From: IDS-8 sp964607425
Lineage (GTDB): Bacteria > Pseudomonadota > Gammaproteobacteria > Steroidobacterales > Woeseiaceae
Assembly (NCBI GenBank): GCA_964607425.1
Contig: CAZSKQ010000039.1
Location: forward strand, 1-27,139
Length of the DNA: 27,139 nucleotides
Direction of reading: 5' to 3'
Shown here: positions 15,282 to 23,262 of the stretch, piece after piece
How the letters are laid out: the number at the start of each line of letters is the position of its first letter
How positions within the stretch are numbered: the first letter of the stretch is position 1
Made by a program: the position numbers and the translations under genes
Notes under the pieces: model-generated
Seen by the model: only the letters and a program-made list of their open reading frames with translations
Databases searched by the model: none
What the model was told of the DNA's origin: nothing

Positions 15282-15689
15282 CGATTCAGCGGCATGCTCA
15301 CGCCCTGCCCGGCGGCCCTGATGCACGAAAGACTGGCGTGGCGGTCAGCTCTTGCCCCGGCCGGATCGCGCCGGGGATAGAGCCCTTGTACTCGAATATA
15401 CCAACATCCACGCCGGATTGTCGGCCCGCGCACGTGTGCGGCGGGGTCTGTCGCGGGGGCGGGCGCAAACCGGCGCTTGTAGCGGCATCGCGGGCACCGT
15501 GCTGGCGTGGCAGCCGCCGGAGCTGCCCCCCGGCCGGGGCGTCGGCGCGGGGCTCATGCGCGGTACCGGCGCCCTGCTGCCGGCTACCGCCGCCTGCTAC
15601 CTCCTTCTCTGCGCATGGCGCGGGGGACATGCATACGCCTACCTGGAAACGGGCGGTCGGCCGCGGCCGCGGCGATCAGGTACAGTCGC
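15282..15689. other. Divergent intergenic region between histidine kinase and ECF sigma genes
   Basis: A 408-bp stretch between divergent genes. I find no convincing gene; frames crossing it are Arg/Ala/Pro-rich shadows. It contains a hairpin with perfect 7-base arms (CCCCGGC 15355-15361, GCCGGGG 15370-15376) and an AT-rich patch near 15395-15412 that could carry the minus-strand promoter of the histidine kinase. No sigma-54 site was found here. Confidence 0.4.
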
Positions 15690-16958
15690 ATGATGGCAGG
15701 CAGCGAAGAGAGCACCGGGGCCGGCGGCGGCACCACGCGCGCGACCATCGACGCCGTTTACCGGCGCGAATCGCGCCGCGTGCTGGCGACCCTGATCCGC
15801 CTGCTGGGGGACTTCGACCTGGCGGAAGAAGCGCTGCATGACGCCTTCATGGCGGCGCTGGCCCAGTGGCAACGTGACGGCGTGCCGGACAACCCGCGCG
15901 CGTGGCTGGTATCGGCCGGCCGCTTCAAGGGCATCGATACGATCCGGCGCCGCGCACGCTTCGACGCGTCCCTTACCGAGATCGCAAGCCAGCTCGACGC
16001 CCGCGCGGAGCCGGCGCCCGACCGCGACGACGAGGGAATCGAGGACGATCGGCTGCGGCTGATCTTCACCTGCTGCCACCCGGCTTTGTCGACCGACGCA
16101 CGCATCGCGCTGACGCTGCGTGAAGTCTGCGATCTCACGACCGAGGAGATTGCGCGCGCGTTCCTTACCGCGCCCACCACCGTCGCGCAACGCATCGTAC
16201 GCGCCAAGGCGAAAATTCGCGACGCGGCGATCCCCTATGAAGTGCCCGCCTATGCAGAGCTGCCGGAACGGCTCGACAGCGTGCTGCAGGTTGTGTACCT
16301 GGTATTCAACGAAGGTTACTTCGCGTCGTCCGGCGAATCGCTGACGCGCTCGGACCTTTCGAGCGAGGCGATCCGGCTCGGCCGGCTGCTGGTCGAGCTG
16401 CTGCGCGAGCCCGAGAGCATGGGCCTGCTCGCGTTGATGCTGTTGCACGAATCGCGGCGGGCCGCGCGCACCACGGAAAGCGGTGAGCTCGTGCTGCTGG
16501 AGGACCAGGACCGGCGGCTGTGGGATCGCGAGCTGATCGCCGAGGCCTCGACACTGATCCGCGCCGCGTTGTCATCGCGGCGCTTCGGGCCGTACACGCT
16601 GCAGGCGGCGATCGTCGGCGTGCACGCCGATGCGCGGGATGCCGCTGCCACGAACTGGGACGAGATCATCGCGCTCTATGACTTGCTGCTGCGGGTGGAG
16701 CCGACGCCGGTAATCGAGCTCAACCGCGCCGTCGCCGTGGCGATGCGCGACGGCCCGGCCGCCGGGCTCGCCTTGATCGACGACCTCCTGGCCCGCGGCG
16801 AGCTGGCGGACTATCACCTCGCCCACGCCGCCCGCGCCGACCTGTGCCGCCGCCTCCATCGCACCGAGGAAGCCGCCGCCGCCTACCGCCGTGCGCTCGA
16901 CCTCACCCGCCTGGAACCCGAACGCCGCTTCCTCCAACAACGCCTCGCCAGCCTGTGA
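15690..16958 (+). CDS. ECF RNA polymerase sigma factor with C-terminal extension (ECF42/SigJ-like)
   Basis: About 422 aa. Region 2 lies near the N-terminus (AVYRRESRRVLATLIRLLGDFDLAEEALHDAFMAAL...WLVSAGRFKGIDTIRRR, in blocks). Region 4 follows at ~125-175 (LTLREVCDLTTEEIARAFL then TTVAQRIVRAKAKIR, a helix-turn-helix). After this comes a ~240-residue helical extension containing VYLVFNEGYFASSGE, characteristic of the ECF42-type group, whose C-terminal TPR-like domain is needed for activity. These sigma factors are usually encoded beside a DGPF/YCII-like protein, but no such gene is present in this window. Start: tandem ATG at 15690/15693 after CAGG; the longer frame from 15507 is an Arg-rich extension with no support. 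No anti-sigma factor is adjacent. Confidence 0.93.
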   Translation: MMAGSEESTGAGGGTTRATIDAVYRRESRRVLATLIRLLGDFDLAEEALHDAFMAALAQWQRDGVPDNPRAWLVSAGRFKGIDTIRRRARFDASLTEIASQLDARAEPAPDRDDEGIEDDRLRLIFTCCHPALSTDARIALTLREVCDLTTEEIARAFLTAPTTVAQRIVRAKAKIRDAAIPYEVPAYAELPERLDSVLQVVYLVFNEGYFASSGESLTRSDLSSEAIRLGRLLVELLREPESMGLLALMLLHESRRAARTTESGELVLLEDQDRRLWDRELIAEASTLIRAALSSRRFGPYTLQAAIVGVHADARDAAATNWDEIIALYDLLLRVEPTPVIELNRAVAVAMRDGPAAGLALIDDLLARGELADYHLAHAARADLCRRLHRTEEAAAAYRRALDLTRLEPERRFLQQRLASL

Positions 16959-17537
16959 CGGGGTCGGACCTTCGAAGTGCGTTGATTACCTGAAGAAAAC
17001 TGCTGCTCAGCCGGCCAATTCGGGCCTTAATCCGCCCTTTTCGGGCTTAAAAAGACGCATTTATTCCGGACGCGCGTAGAATCGGCACAGGTCGAGGGGA
17101 TCGCGTTGAACTCGTGCTTCCGCCGCGAACGCATCGCGTGCACTGGCGCTTATCGAATGCCCGCTGCAAGCTGGTCCACATTGCCGGGCCGGGATTGCCC
17201 GGCGGGGTTGCCGAAATGCGACGGTCCCATGCCGCTGGCATCAATCGCCGACTCATCGGTGCCCGGGGCGGCAACCCGAAAGGGCGTCGGCGCTTGCATA
17301 CGCTGCTTTCAACACCGACGAAGCATCAAATTTTAACCGCGCTGCCGCATTTGTGTAAATGGAACATCGCGCGTGAATTGCACTCTAAAGTTGCTATTAT
17401 CGAGTCACGAATCAGATGGAAATCGACCCAACTGAACTAAAGGACATTGTAGGAAAGCGGTATACGAAACCGGTTTTCATGCGACGCACAGGAATCTCAT
17501 AACCATTATCAAGAGGCGCAAGCCGGGAGACACAGCA
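16959..17537. other. 579-bp gene-free region, possible decayed element plus prkA leader
   Basis: No convincing gene is seen. The first part carries a short direct repeat (TTCGGGCCTTAA at 17019-17030 and TTCGGGCTTAA at 17040-17050) and a 7-base-arm hairpin (GCCGGGC 17183-17189, GCCCGGC 17197-17203). The sequence just after the ECF stop, GGGGTCGGACCTTCGA, resembles the edges of small mobile palindromic elements, but no matching partner is seen. From about 17300 the DNA becomes AT-richer than its surroundings, as expected for the prkA promoter, and holds a 10-base palindrome AAACCGGTTT (17467-17476). Confidence 0.4.
17392..17400 (+). promoter_or_regulatory. Possible extended -10 promoter for the prkA operon
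   Basis: TGCTATTAT fits an extended -10 element (TGn followed by a TATAAT-like hexamer) about 140 bases before the prkA start. No good -35 hexamer is visible at 17 bases upstream, which would suit a sigma-70 extended -10 or a sigma-S promoter. No sigma-54 motif was found in this leader. Confidence 0.35.
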
Positions 17538-19460
17538 ATGAGTATCTTCGCGAACTACCGGACGCGTTACGAAGATACAGAACAAGAAGAATACAGCCTT
17601 CAAGAATACCTCGACATCTGCAAGTCGGATAAGACCGCCTATGCCACCGCCGCCGAGCGGCTGCTGCTGGCGATCGGCGAGCCCGTACTTGTCGACACTT
17701 CCAAAGACGCTCGCCTGAGCCGGATCTTCTCCAACAAGATCATCAAGCGTTATCCCGAGTTCCATGATTTCTACGGCATGGAAGAATGCATCGAGCAGAT
17801 CGTGTCGTTCTTCAAGCATGCGGCACAGGGCCTCGAAGAAAAGAAACAGATCCTCTACCTGCTCGGCCCGGTCGGCGGCGGCAAGTCCTCGCTTGCCGAG
17901 AAGCTGAAATCGCTGATGGAGAAGGTTCCCTTCTATTCGTTGAAGGATTCGCCGGTGCAGGAATCGCCGCTCGGGCTGTTCAACCCGGCGGAGGACGCAA
18001 AAATCCTGCGTGAGGAATACGGCATCCCCGAACGCTATGTGAACACCATCATGTCACCGTGGGCCGCGAAACGGCTCAAGGAATACAACGGCGACATCAC
18101 GCGCTTCAGGGTTGTGAAGCGGCACCCGTCGATCCTGAACCAGATCGCGATCTCCAAGACCGAGCCCGGTGATGAAAACAACCAGGACATCTCCTCCCTC
18201 GTGGGCAAGGTGGATATCCGGCGGCTGGAGGAGTTCAAGCAGAACGACCCCGACGCCTACAGCTTCTCGGGCGGGCTGTGCCGCGCCAACCAGGGCATCC
18301 TCGAATTCGTAGAGATGTTCAAAGCGCCTATCAAGGTGCTGCACCCGCTGCTGACCGCTTCCCAGGAAGCGAACTACAACGGTACGGAAGCGATCGGCTC
18401 GATACCGTTCGAAGGCATCGTGCTGGCGCATTCGAACGAAGCGGAATGGCAGGCGTTCAAGAACAACCGCAACAACGAAGCGTTCATCGACCGCGTGTAC
18501 ATCGTCAAGGTGCCTTATTGCCTGCAGGTCACCGAAGAAGTAAAGATCTACGAAAAGCTGCTGCGCAACAGTTCGCTCAGCGAGGCTCCCTGCGCGCCCG
18601 ACACGTTACGCATGCTGGCGCAGTTCTCCGTGCTGACACGCCTGATCGAACCGGAGAACTCGAGCATATATTCCAAGATGCGCGTCTATGACGGCGAGAG
18701 CCTCAAGGACACCGATCCGAAGGCCAAGTCCATCCAGGAATACCGCGACACCGCCGGTGTCGACGAAGGCATGGACGGACTGTCGACGCGCTTCGCATTC
18801 AAGATCCTGTCGAAGGTATTCAACTTCGACGCCACCGAAATCGCGGCAAACCCGGTACACCTTCTCTATGTGCTGGAGAAACAAATCGAGCACGAGCAGT
18901 TCCCGACCGAGCTGCGCGATCGTTACCTCACGTTCATAAAGGAGTTCCTGACGCCGCGCTACATCGAATTCATCGGCAAGGAGATCCAGACCGCGTATCT
19001 CGAGTCGTACTCGCAGTACGGCCAGAACGTCTTCGACCGCTACATTACGTACGCGGACCTCTGGATACAGGATCAGGATTACCGCAACCCGGAAACCGGC
19101 GAGAATCTCGATCATTCGGCATTGAACGACGAACTCGAAAAAATCGAAAAGCCCGCCGGCATCAGCAACCCGAAGGACTTCCGGCACGAAGTGGTCAACT
19201 TCGTATTGCGGGCGCGTGCCGCCAACGCCGGCAAGAACCCGGCGTGGACGAGTTACGAGAAACTGAAGCTGGTGATCGAGAAAAACATGTTCTCGAACAC
19301 GGAAGACCTGCTGCCGGTGATCTCCTTCAACTCGAAGGCATCTTCGGAAGACCAGAAAAAGCACAAGGATTTCGTGCGGCGCATGAACGAACACGGCTAC
19401 ACGGAGAAGCAGGTACGGCTGCTGTCCGAGTGGTACCTGCGGGTACGCAAGTCACGCTGA
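17538..19460 (+). CDS. yeaG: PrkA-family serine protein kinase / AAA protein (YeaG)
   Basis: A 640-aa protein of the normal length for PrkA/YeaG. The N-terminal AAA-like PrkA domain begins with MSIFANYRTRYEDTEQEEYSL and includes FYGMEECIEQIVSFFKHAAQG and a Walker A motif GPVGGGKS (residues 110-117). The C-terminal third is the PrkA kinase-like domain. Bacillus PrkA and E. coli YeaG take part in sporulation, stationary-phase and nutrient-stress responses; ATP-dependent protease activity has been reported for Bacillus PrkA. A ribosome site (GGGAGA) precedes the ATG. It is the first gene of the conserved yeaG-yeaH-spoVR cluster, with yeaH starting 28 bases after its stop. Family and cluster are certain; the molecular role in this organism is inferred. 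Confidence 0.97.
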   Translation: MSIFANYRTRYEDTEQEEYSLQEYLDICKSDKTAYATAAERLLLAIGEPVLVDTSKDARLSRIFSNKIIKRYPEFHDFYGMEECIEQIVSFFKHAAQGLEEKKQILYLLGPVGGGKSSLAEKLKSLMEKVPFYSLKDSPVQESPLGLFNPAEDAKILREEYGIPERYVNTIMSPWAAKRLKEYNGDITRFRVVKRHPSILNQIAISKTEPGDENNQDISSLVGKVDIRRLEEFKQNDPDAYSFSGGLCRANQGILEFVEMFKAPIKVLHPLLTASQEANYNGTEAIGSIPFEGIVLAHSNEAEWQAFKNNRNNEAFIDRVYIVKVPYCLQVTEEVKIYEKLLRNSSLSEAPCAPDTLRMLAQFSVLTRLIEPENSSIYSKMRVYDGESLKDTDPKAKSIQEYRDTAGVDEGMDGLSTRFAFKILSKVFNFDATEIAANPVHLLYVLEKQIEHEQFPTELRDRYLTFIKEFLTPRYIEFIGKEIQTAYLESYSQYGQNVFDRYITYADLWIQDQDYRNPETGENLDHSALNDELEKIEKPAGISNPKDFRHEVVNFVLRARAANAGKNPAWTSYEKLKLVIEKNMFSNTEDLLPVISFNSKASSEDQKKHKDFVRRMNEHGYTEKQVRLLSEWYLRVRKSR

Positions 19461-19488
19461 TGAGCAATGGCAAGAACGGCACGGAACG

Positions 19489-20757
19489 ATGGCATTCCTG
19501 ATTATCGATCGGCGACAGGAGAGCCGTAACAAGAGCGCTGTCAACCGCCAACGATTCGTGCGCCGCTTCCGCAAGCATATCAAGGAAGCGGTTCAGGATG
19601 CCGTCAACCGGCGCAGCATCACCGACACCGATCGGGGTGACGAGATCAGTATCCCCCGCAAGGACATCTCCGAACCGATCTTCCGGCACGGCAGCGGCGG
19701 CCACCAGCGCCGTGTGCTGCCGGGAAACAAGGAGTTCATCGCCGGCGATCGCATCAAGCGGCCCGCCGGCGGCGCCGGCGGTGCCGGCCGCGGCAAGGCA
19801 AGCAACACCGGCGAGGGAATGGACGACTTCGTGTTCGAGCTGTCGCGGCAGGAGTTCCTCGATTTCATGTTCGAGGACCTCGAGCTGCCGAACCTGGTCA
19901 AGAAGCAGCTCAAGGAAACGGAAACCTTCCGTTACCAGAAGGGCGGCTACACCAACGTCGGCATTCCCGCGCGCCTCAATGTCATCCAGTCACTGAAAGG
20001 CGCACACGCGCGGCGTATCGCCCTGGGCGGCGCAATCCGCCGCCAGATCCGCGAACTGCAGGAGGAGCTCGCGGCCATAGAGGGGACGCTGGATGCGGGG
20101 GAACGCGCGCGCGAGATAACGAACGAGCTGGACCGCCTCGAGCGGCGCCTGAACCACATCCCGTTTCTCGATGACTTCGATTTGAAGTACAACAACCTCA
20201 TCCAGCAGCCGCTGCCGACCAGCAACGCGGTTATGTTCTGCCTGATGGACGTCTCCGGCTCGATGACGCAGGAGATCAAGGATCTCGCGAAGCGGTTCTT
20301 CATCCTGCTGCACCTGTTCCTGAAGCAGACCTATCGAAAGATCGACATTGTGTTCCTGCGCCATCACACGGTCGCGAGCGAAGTGGACGAAGAGGAGTTC
20401 TTCTATTCACGCGAGACCGGCGGCACCGTGGTTTCCAGCGTTCTGAAGCTGATGCGCGACATCATCCACGAGCGCTACCCGACGGCGGACTGGAATATCT
20501 ACGCAGCACAGGCCTCGGACGGCGAGAACTGGCACGACGACTCGCCGATCGCCCGCGACCTGCTGATGAACAGTATCCTGCCGCTCGTCCAGTACTTCGC
20601 GTATGTAGAAATCTCCGAGCAGGCCGAGCAGGCATTGTGGCACGCGTACGAGGAAGTTCAGGCGAAGAACCCGGACTGCTTCGCGATGAAAAAGGTCACC
20701 GGCGCAGCGGAGATCTACCCGGTCTTTCACGAGTTGTTCAAGAAGAAGACGCAATGA
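19489..20757 (+). CDS. yeaH: YeaH/YhbH family protein (DUF444, VWA-like)
   Basis: A 422-aa protein starting MAFLIIDRRQESRNKSAVNRQ, the hallmark of YeaH/YhbH. The N-terminal basic region and a Gly-rich linker (~100-115, GGAGGAGRGK) lead to DDFVFELSRQEFLDFMFEDLELP. A von Willebrand A-like domain follows, with a MIDAS-type motif DVSGSM (residues ~254-259) and FLRHHTVASEVDEEEFF. VWA proteins paired with AAA ATPases typically act as adaptors or co-factors, and YeaH is the constant partner of YeaG. The stop overlaps the SpoVR start by four bases (ATGA, 20754-20757), so translation is coupled. Bacillus YhbH is a sporulation-stage protein. The start is fixed by the conserved N-terminus, with no strong ribosome site visible. 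Confidence 0.96.
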   Translation: MAFLIIDRRQESRNKSAVNRQRFVRRFRKHIKEAVQDAVNRRSITDTDRGDEISIPRKDISEPIFRHGSGGHQRRVLPGNKEFIAGDRIKRPAGGAGGAGRGKASNTGEGMDDFVFELSRQEFLDFMFEDLELPNLVKKQLKETETFRYQKGGYTNVGIPARLNVIQSLKGAHARRIALGGAIRRQIRELQEELAAIEGTLDAGERAREITNELDRLERRLNHIPFLDDFDLKYNNLIQQPLPTSNAVMFCLMDVSGSMTQEIKDLAKRFFILLHLFLKQTYRKIDIVFLRHHTVASEVDEEEFFYSRETGGTVVSSVLKLMRDIIHERYPTADWNIYAAQASDGENWHDDSPIARDLLMNSILPLVQYFAYVEISEQAEQALWHAYEEVQAKNPDCFAMKKVTGAAEIYPVFHELFKKKTQ

Positions 20758-22283
20758 CCGGCCGCAAGCCGATCGCCCAGACCTCCGAATGGACGTTTGA
20801 GGCGCTGGAGCAATTCGAAGAGGAGATCGCCAGGGTCGCCGCGCGATTCCAGCTTGATACCTACCCGAACCAGATCGAGATCATCACCGCGGAGCAGATG
20901 ATGGACCGCTACTCGTCCATCGGCATGCCGCTGGGCTATCACCACTGGTCGTTAGGCAAGCAGTTCCTGACCACCGAGCAGCATTACCGGCGCGGTCACA
21001 TGGGACTTGCCTACGAGCTGGTCATCAACTCCAACCCCTGCATTGCCTACCTGATGGAGGAGAATACGCTCCCCATGCAGGCGCTGGTCATCGCCCATGC
21101 CTGCTTCGGCCACAACTCCTTTTTCAAGGGCAATTACCTGTTCAAGACCTGGACGGATGCCAGCGCCATCGTCAACTACCTGCTCTTCGCGCGCAACTAC
21201 ATCGCGGAGTGCGAGGAGCGTTATGGCGTCGACGCCACGGAATCGCTGCTGGATTCCTGTCATGCGCTTATGAACTACGGCGTCGACCGCTTTCGCCGGC
21301 CGCGTTCGATTTCAGCGGAAGACGAGAAGCGCCGGCAGAGCGAACGCGAGGAGTTCCTGCAGCAGCAGGTGAACGACCTTTGGCGAACCGTGCCGAAAAA
21401 GGAACAACGCAAGAACGAGCGATGGCCGCGATTTCCGAAGGAGCCGCAGGAGAATCTCCTGTACTTCATCGAAAAGAACGCCCCGCTGCTCGAGCCGTGG
21501 GAGCGCGAGATCGTGCGCATCGTGCGCAAGATCGCGCAGTACTTCTACCCGCAACGGCAGACGAAGGTCATGAACGAAGGCTGGGCCACGTTCTGGCATT
21601 ACACGCTGCTGAACACTCTTTACGACGAAGGACTGGTCTCCGACGGCTTCATGTTCGAGATCCTGCAATCGCACACGAGCGTGATCTACCAGCCGGATTT
21701 CGATTCTCCCTATTACAGCGGCATCAATCCGTACACCCTCGGTTACACGATCTTCTCCGATATCCGCCGCATATGCGAAGCACCAACGGACGAAGACCGC
21801 GCTTTCTTTCCAGACCTGGCGGGACAGGACTGGCTCAAAGTCCTGCACCACGCGATGAGCGACTTCAAGGACGAGAGCTTCATCCTGCAGTTCCTCTCGC
21901 CGACCGTCATTCGCGACCTGAAGCTCTTCAGCATCCTCGACGATGACTGGGAGAAGGAGATCGAGGTCACGGCCATCCACGACGACCAGGGCTACCGGCG
22001 CATTCGCGAGCAGCTTTCGGACCAGTACAACCTGAGCAAGCAGGAACCGAACATCCAGGTGCACGAGGTGGACCTGCGGGGCAATCGCTCGATAACGCTC
22101 AAGCACGTACAGCACAACCGCATCCCGCTGGACAAGGAAGACGCAAAGGCGGTCATGAAGCACCTGCACTCGCTGTGGCGTTTCGACGTGTACCTCGAGT
22201 CGATCCAGGACGACAAGGTCACCGCCAGCTACATCTGCGACGACGAAAGCGTCCGGCGGGTGGCGGGCGAGAGCACCGTATAA
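20754..22283 (+). CDS. spoVR: SpoVR family protein (YcgB)
   Basis: A 509-aa protein, the usual length for the family. The N-terminus EWTFEALEQFEEEIARVA and the motifs MPLGYHHWSLGKQF, YELVINSNPCIAYLMEENTL, ALVIAHACFGHNSFFKGNY and MNEGWATFWHYTLLN identify SpoVR. The many conserved His/Glu residues (for example HACFGHN and the EGWATFWHY block) suggest a metal site like that of zincin-type proteins (inference). The Bacillus member is needed for spore cortex formation; in non-sporulating gammaproteobacteria (YcgB) it belongs to the sigma-S stress regulon. The ATG at 20754 overlaps the yeaH stop; a longer frame from 20637 lies inside yeaH and is rejected. It is the last gene of the cluster. Confidence 0.97.
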   Translation: MTGRKPIAQTSEWTFEALEQFEEEIARVAARFQLDTYPNQIEIITAEQMMDRYSSIGMPLGYHHWSLGKQFLTTEQHYRRGHMGLAYELVINSNPCIAYLMEENTLPMQALVIAHACFGHNSFFKGNYLFKTWTDASAIVNYLLFARNYIAECEERYGVDATESLLDSCHALMNYGVDRFRRPRSISAEDEKRRQSEREEFLQQQVNDLWRTVPKKEQRKNERWPRFPKEPQENLLYFIEKNAPLLEPWEREIVRIVRKIAQYFYPQRQTKVMNEGWATFWHYTLLNTLYDEGLVSDGFMFEILQSHTSVIYQPDFDSPYYSGINPYTLGYTIFSDIRRICEAPTDEDRAFFPDLAGQDWLKVLHHAMSDFKDESFILQFLSPTVIRDLKLFSILDDDWEKEIEVTAIHDDQGYRRIREQLSDQYNLSKQEPNIQVHEVDLRGNRSITLKHVQHNRIPLDKEDAKAVMKHLHSLWRFDVYLESIQDDKVTASYICDDESVRRVAGESTV

Positions 22284-22352
22284 AAATAGCGACAGTCGGT
22301 CCCGCGGCATGTGTCGAAATTGCCGCCCCTGCAATTTCTACCGTCCCCTCCC

Positions 22353-22369
22353 CCGGCAATAATTGCCGG
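22353..22369. promoter_or_regulatory. AATAATT-centred perfect palindrome upstream of the PRC promoter
   Basis: CCGGCAAT-A-ATTGCCGG has perfect 8-base arms and one central base. It lies 71 bases before the -24 box at 22441, a typical position for a sigma-54 enhancer-binding protein. Its centre matches that of the palindrome at 11345-11363, upstream of the kinase promoter. Confidence 0.5.
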
Positions 22370-22440
22370 AATGGCCCGCCCGATGCCCCGCGGAGCGCCA
22401 TCGCTAGCCCCGCTGACCAGTCATCCCTCCCGGCCCTGGT

Positions 22441-22456
22441 TGGCACGCCCTTTGCA
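22441..22456 (+). promoter_or_regulatory. Sigma-54 (RpoN) promoter, -24/-12, for the PRC-barrel operon
   Basis: The sequence is TGGCAC-GCCCT-TTGCA, preceded by a further consensus T. It is a full match to the RpoN consensus with correct spacing, 49 bases before the PRC-barrel ATG. It is intergenic, and the 222-bp gap separates this operon from spoVR. Confidence 0.87.
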
Positions 22457-22505
22457 GGCGAATAGCCGGTACCACAACAGGCCTTTCCCAGGAATGGAGG
22501 TAAAG

Positions 22506-23132
22506 ATGAAAAGGACAGTAGCGTTTATGGCAGGACTGGCTCTTACGGGCGGCGCCGCCCTGGCAGGCGTCCAGGAGCAGTCGACCACGGAAGACTGGGA
22601 CACGGACAGCAGCGTCGTGACCGAGGACGAGCGTGCGGACCGCACCGGCATGGGAACCGACACGCAAAGCGAGTACGAAACGGAGTCGCAGACGGAGCAG
22701 CAGACGGATCCGTACGAGACCACCGATCCGTACGAGTCCACCGATCCCTACAGCACCGAGTCGCAGACCGAAACCCAGGACGATACGAGCATGGGCTCAA
22801 CCGGGATGGAGGGATCCGACCTGTCGCAGATGAGCGCCGACGAGTTGCAGGGCAAGTCGATCGTCAGCTCTACCGGCGAAGAGATCGGCACGATCGAGAA
22901 GGTCGGCTACAGCGACCAGCACCAGGACAAGGTCGCCGCGGTCAACGTCGGCGGATTCCTTGGTGTCGGCGAGAAGGTCGTGGCGATTCCGTTGTCCGAC
23001 CTGCAGATGGGTGCCGACGACAACCTCACCACGACGATGGACCGGGAGCAGCTCGAGCAGCAGGAGGAGATCGATCCCACCATGCTGAGCGAGGAGGAGC
23101 CGAGTTCCACCGACCCGACGCAGCAGTACTAG
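22506..23132 (+). CDS. Exported PRC-barrel domain protein
   Basis: A 208-aa protein. The signal peptide MKRTVAFMAGLALTGGAALA is followed by an acidic, Ser/Thr/Gln/Glu-rich low-complexity region (~22-100). This contains three DPYE(T/S)T-like repeats from an 18-base tandem repeat. A PRC-barrel domain occupies ~109-180 (LQGKSIVSSTGEEIGTIEKV, then VAAVNVGGFLGVGEKVVAIPL). The tail is acidic (EEIDPTMLSEEEPSS). PRC-barrels are small beta-barrels that bind partners or surfaces; exported ones with this layout are common in envelope-stress gene sets, but their function is unproven. An excellent ribosome site (GGAGG, 22496-22500) fixes the start; the longer frame from 22311 crosses the promoter and is rejected. 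It is the first gene of a probable four-gene sigma-54 operon. Confidence 0.92.
   Translation: MKRTVAFMAGLALTGGAALAGVQEQSTTEDWDTDSSVVTEDERADRTGMGTDTQSEYETESQTEQQTDPYETTDPYESTDPYSTESQTETQDDTSMGSTGMEGSDLSQMSADELQGKSIVSSTGEEIGTIEKVGYSDQHQDKVAAVNVGGFLGVGEKVVAIPLSDLQMGADDNLTTTMDREQLEQQEEIDPTMLSEEEPSSTDPTQQY
22707..22760 (+). repeat. 18-base tandem repeat, three copies, inside the PRC gene
   Basis: Units at 22707-22724, 22725-22742 and 22743-22760 begin GATCC(G/C)TAC and encode DPYETT, DPYEST and DPYSTE. The first two differ at a single base. It is in frame, so copy-number changes would alter only the length of the disordered linker. Confidence 0.75.
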
Positions 23133-23172
23133 GAACGAATCGGGACGAGGCCCCGGGGCTGGAACGGGGCCA

Positions 23173-23205
23173 CCGTCCTGCGGCCCGTGCCGGGCTGCAG
23201 GACGG
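23173..23205 (+). promoter_or_regulatory. Very stable intergenic hairpin between PRC gene and downstream genes
   Basis: CCGTCCTGC (23173-23181) pairs with GCAGGACGG (23197-23205). Inside it GCCCG pairs with CGGGC around a TGC loop, and the one remaining position forms a G-U pair, giving a 15-pair stem. No U tract follows, so a full terminator is unlikely. It may act as an mRNA stabiliser or attenuator that sets PRC expression above the downstream genes. Confidence 0.6.
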
Positions 23206-23262
23206 CCCGGTCGGGCGGTGCTCCATGGGCTCGAAACGAGCTCCACACAGAGGACACAGATC

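Noticed and set aside
15507..15689. N-terminal extension of the ECF sigma factor
   Set aside because: Arg/Ala/Gly-rich and without family similarity; the tandem ATG at 15690/15693 leads directly into region 2.
17106..17440. Small plus-strand frames (76 and 108 aa) in the gap before prkA
   Set aside because: No ribosome sites, no coding-type third-position bias and no recognisable domain; they overlap each other in different frames.
22311..23132. Longer PRC-barrel reading frame starting at 22311
   Set aside because: The extra N-terminus would cross a full sigma-54 promoter and lacks a ribosome site. The ATG at 22506 has GGAGG and begins a signal peptide.
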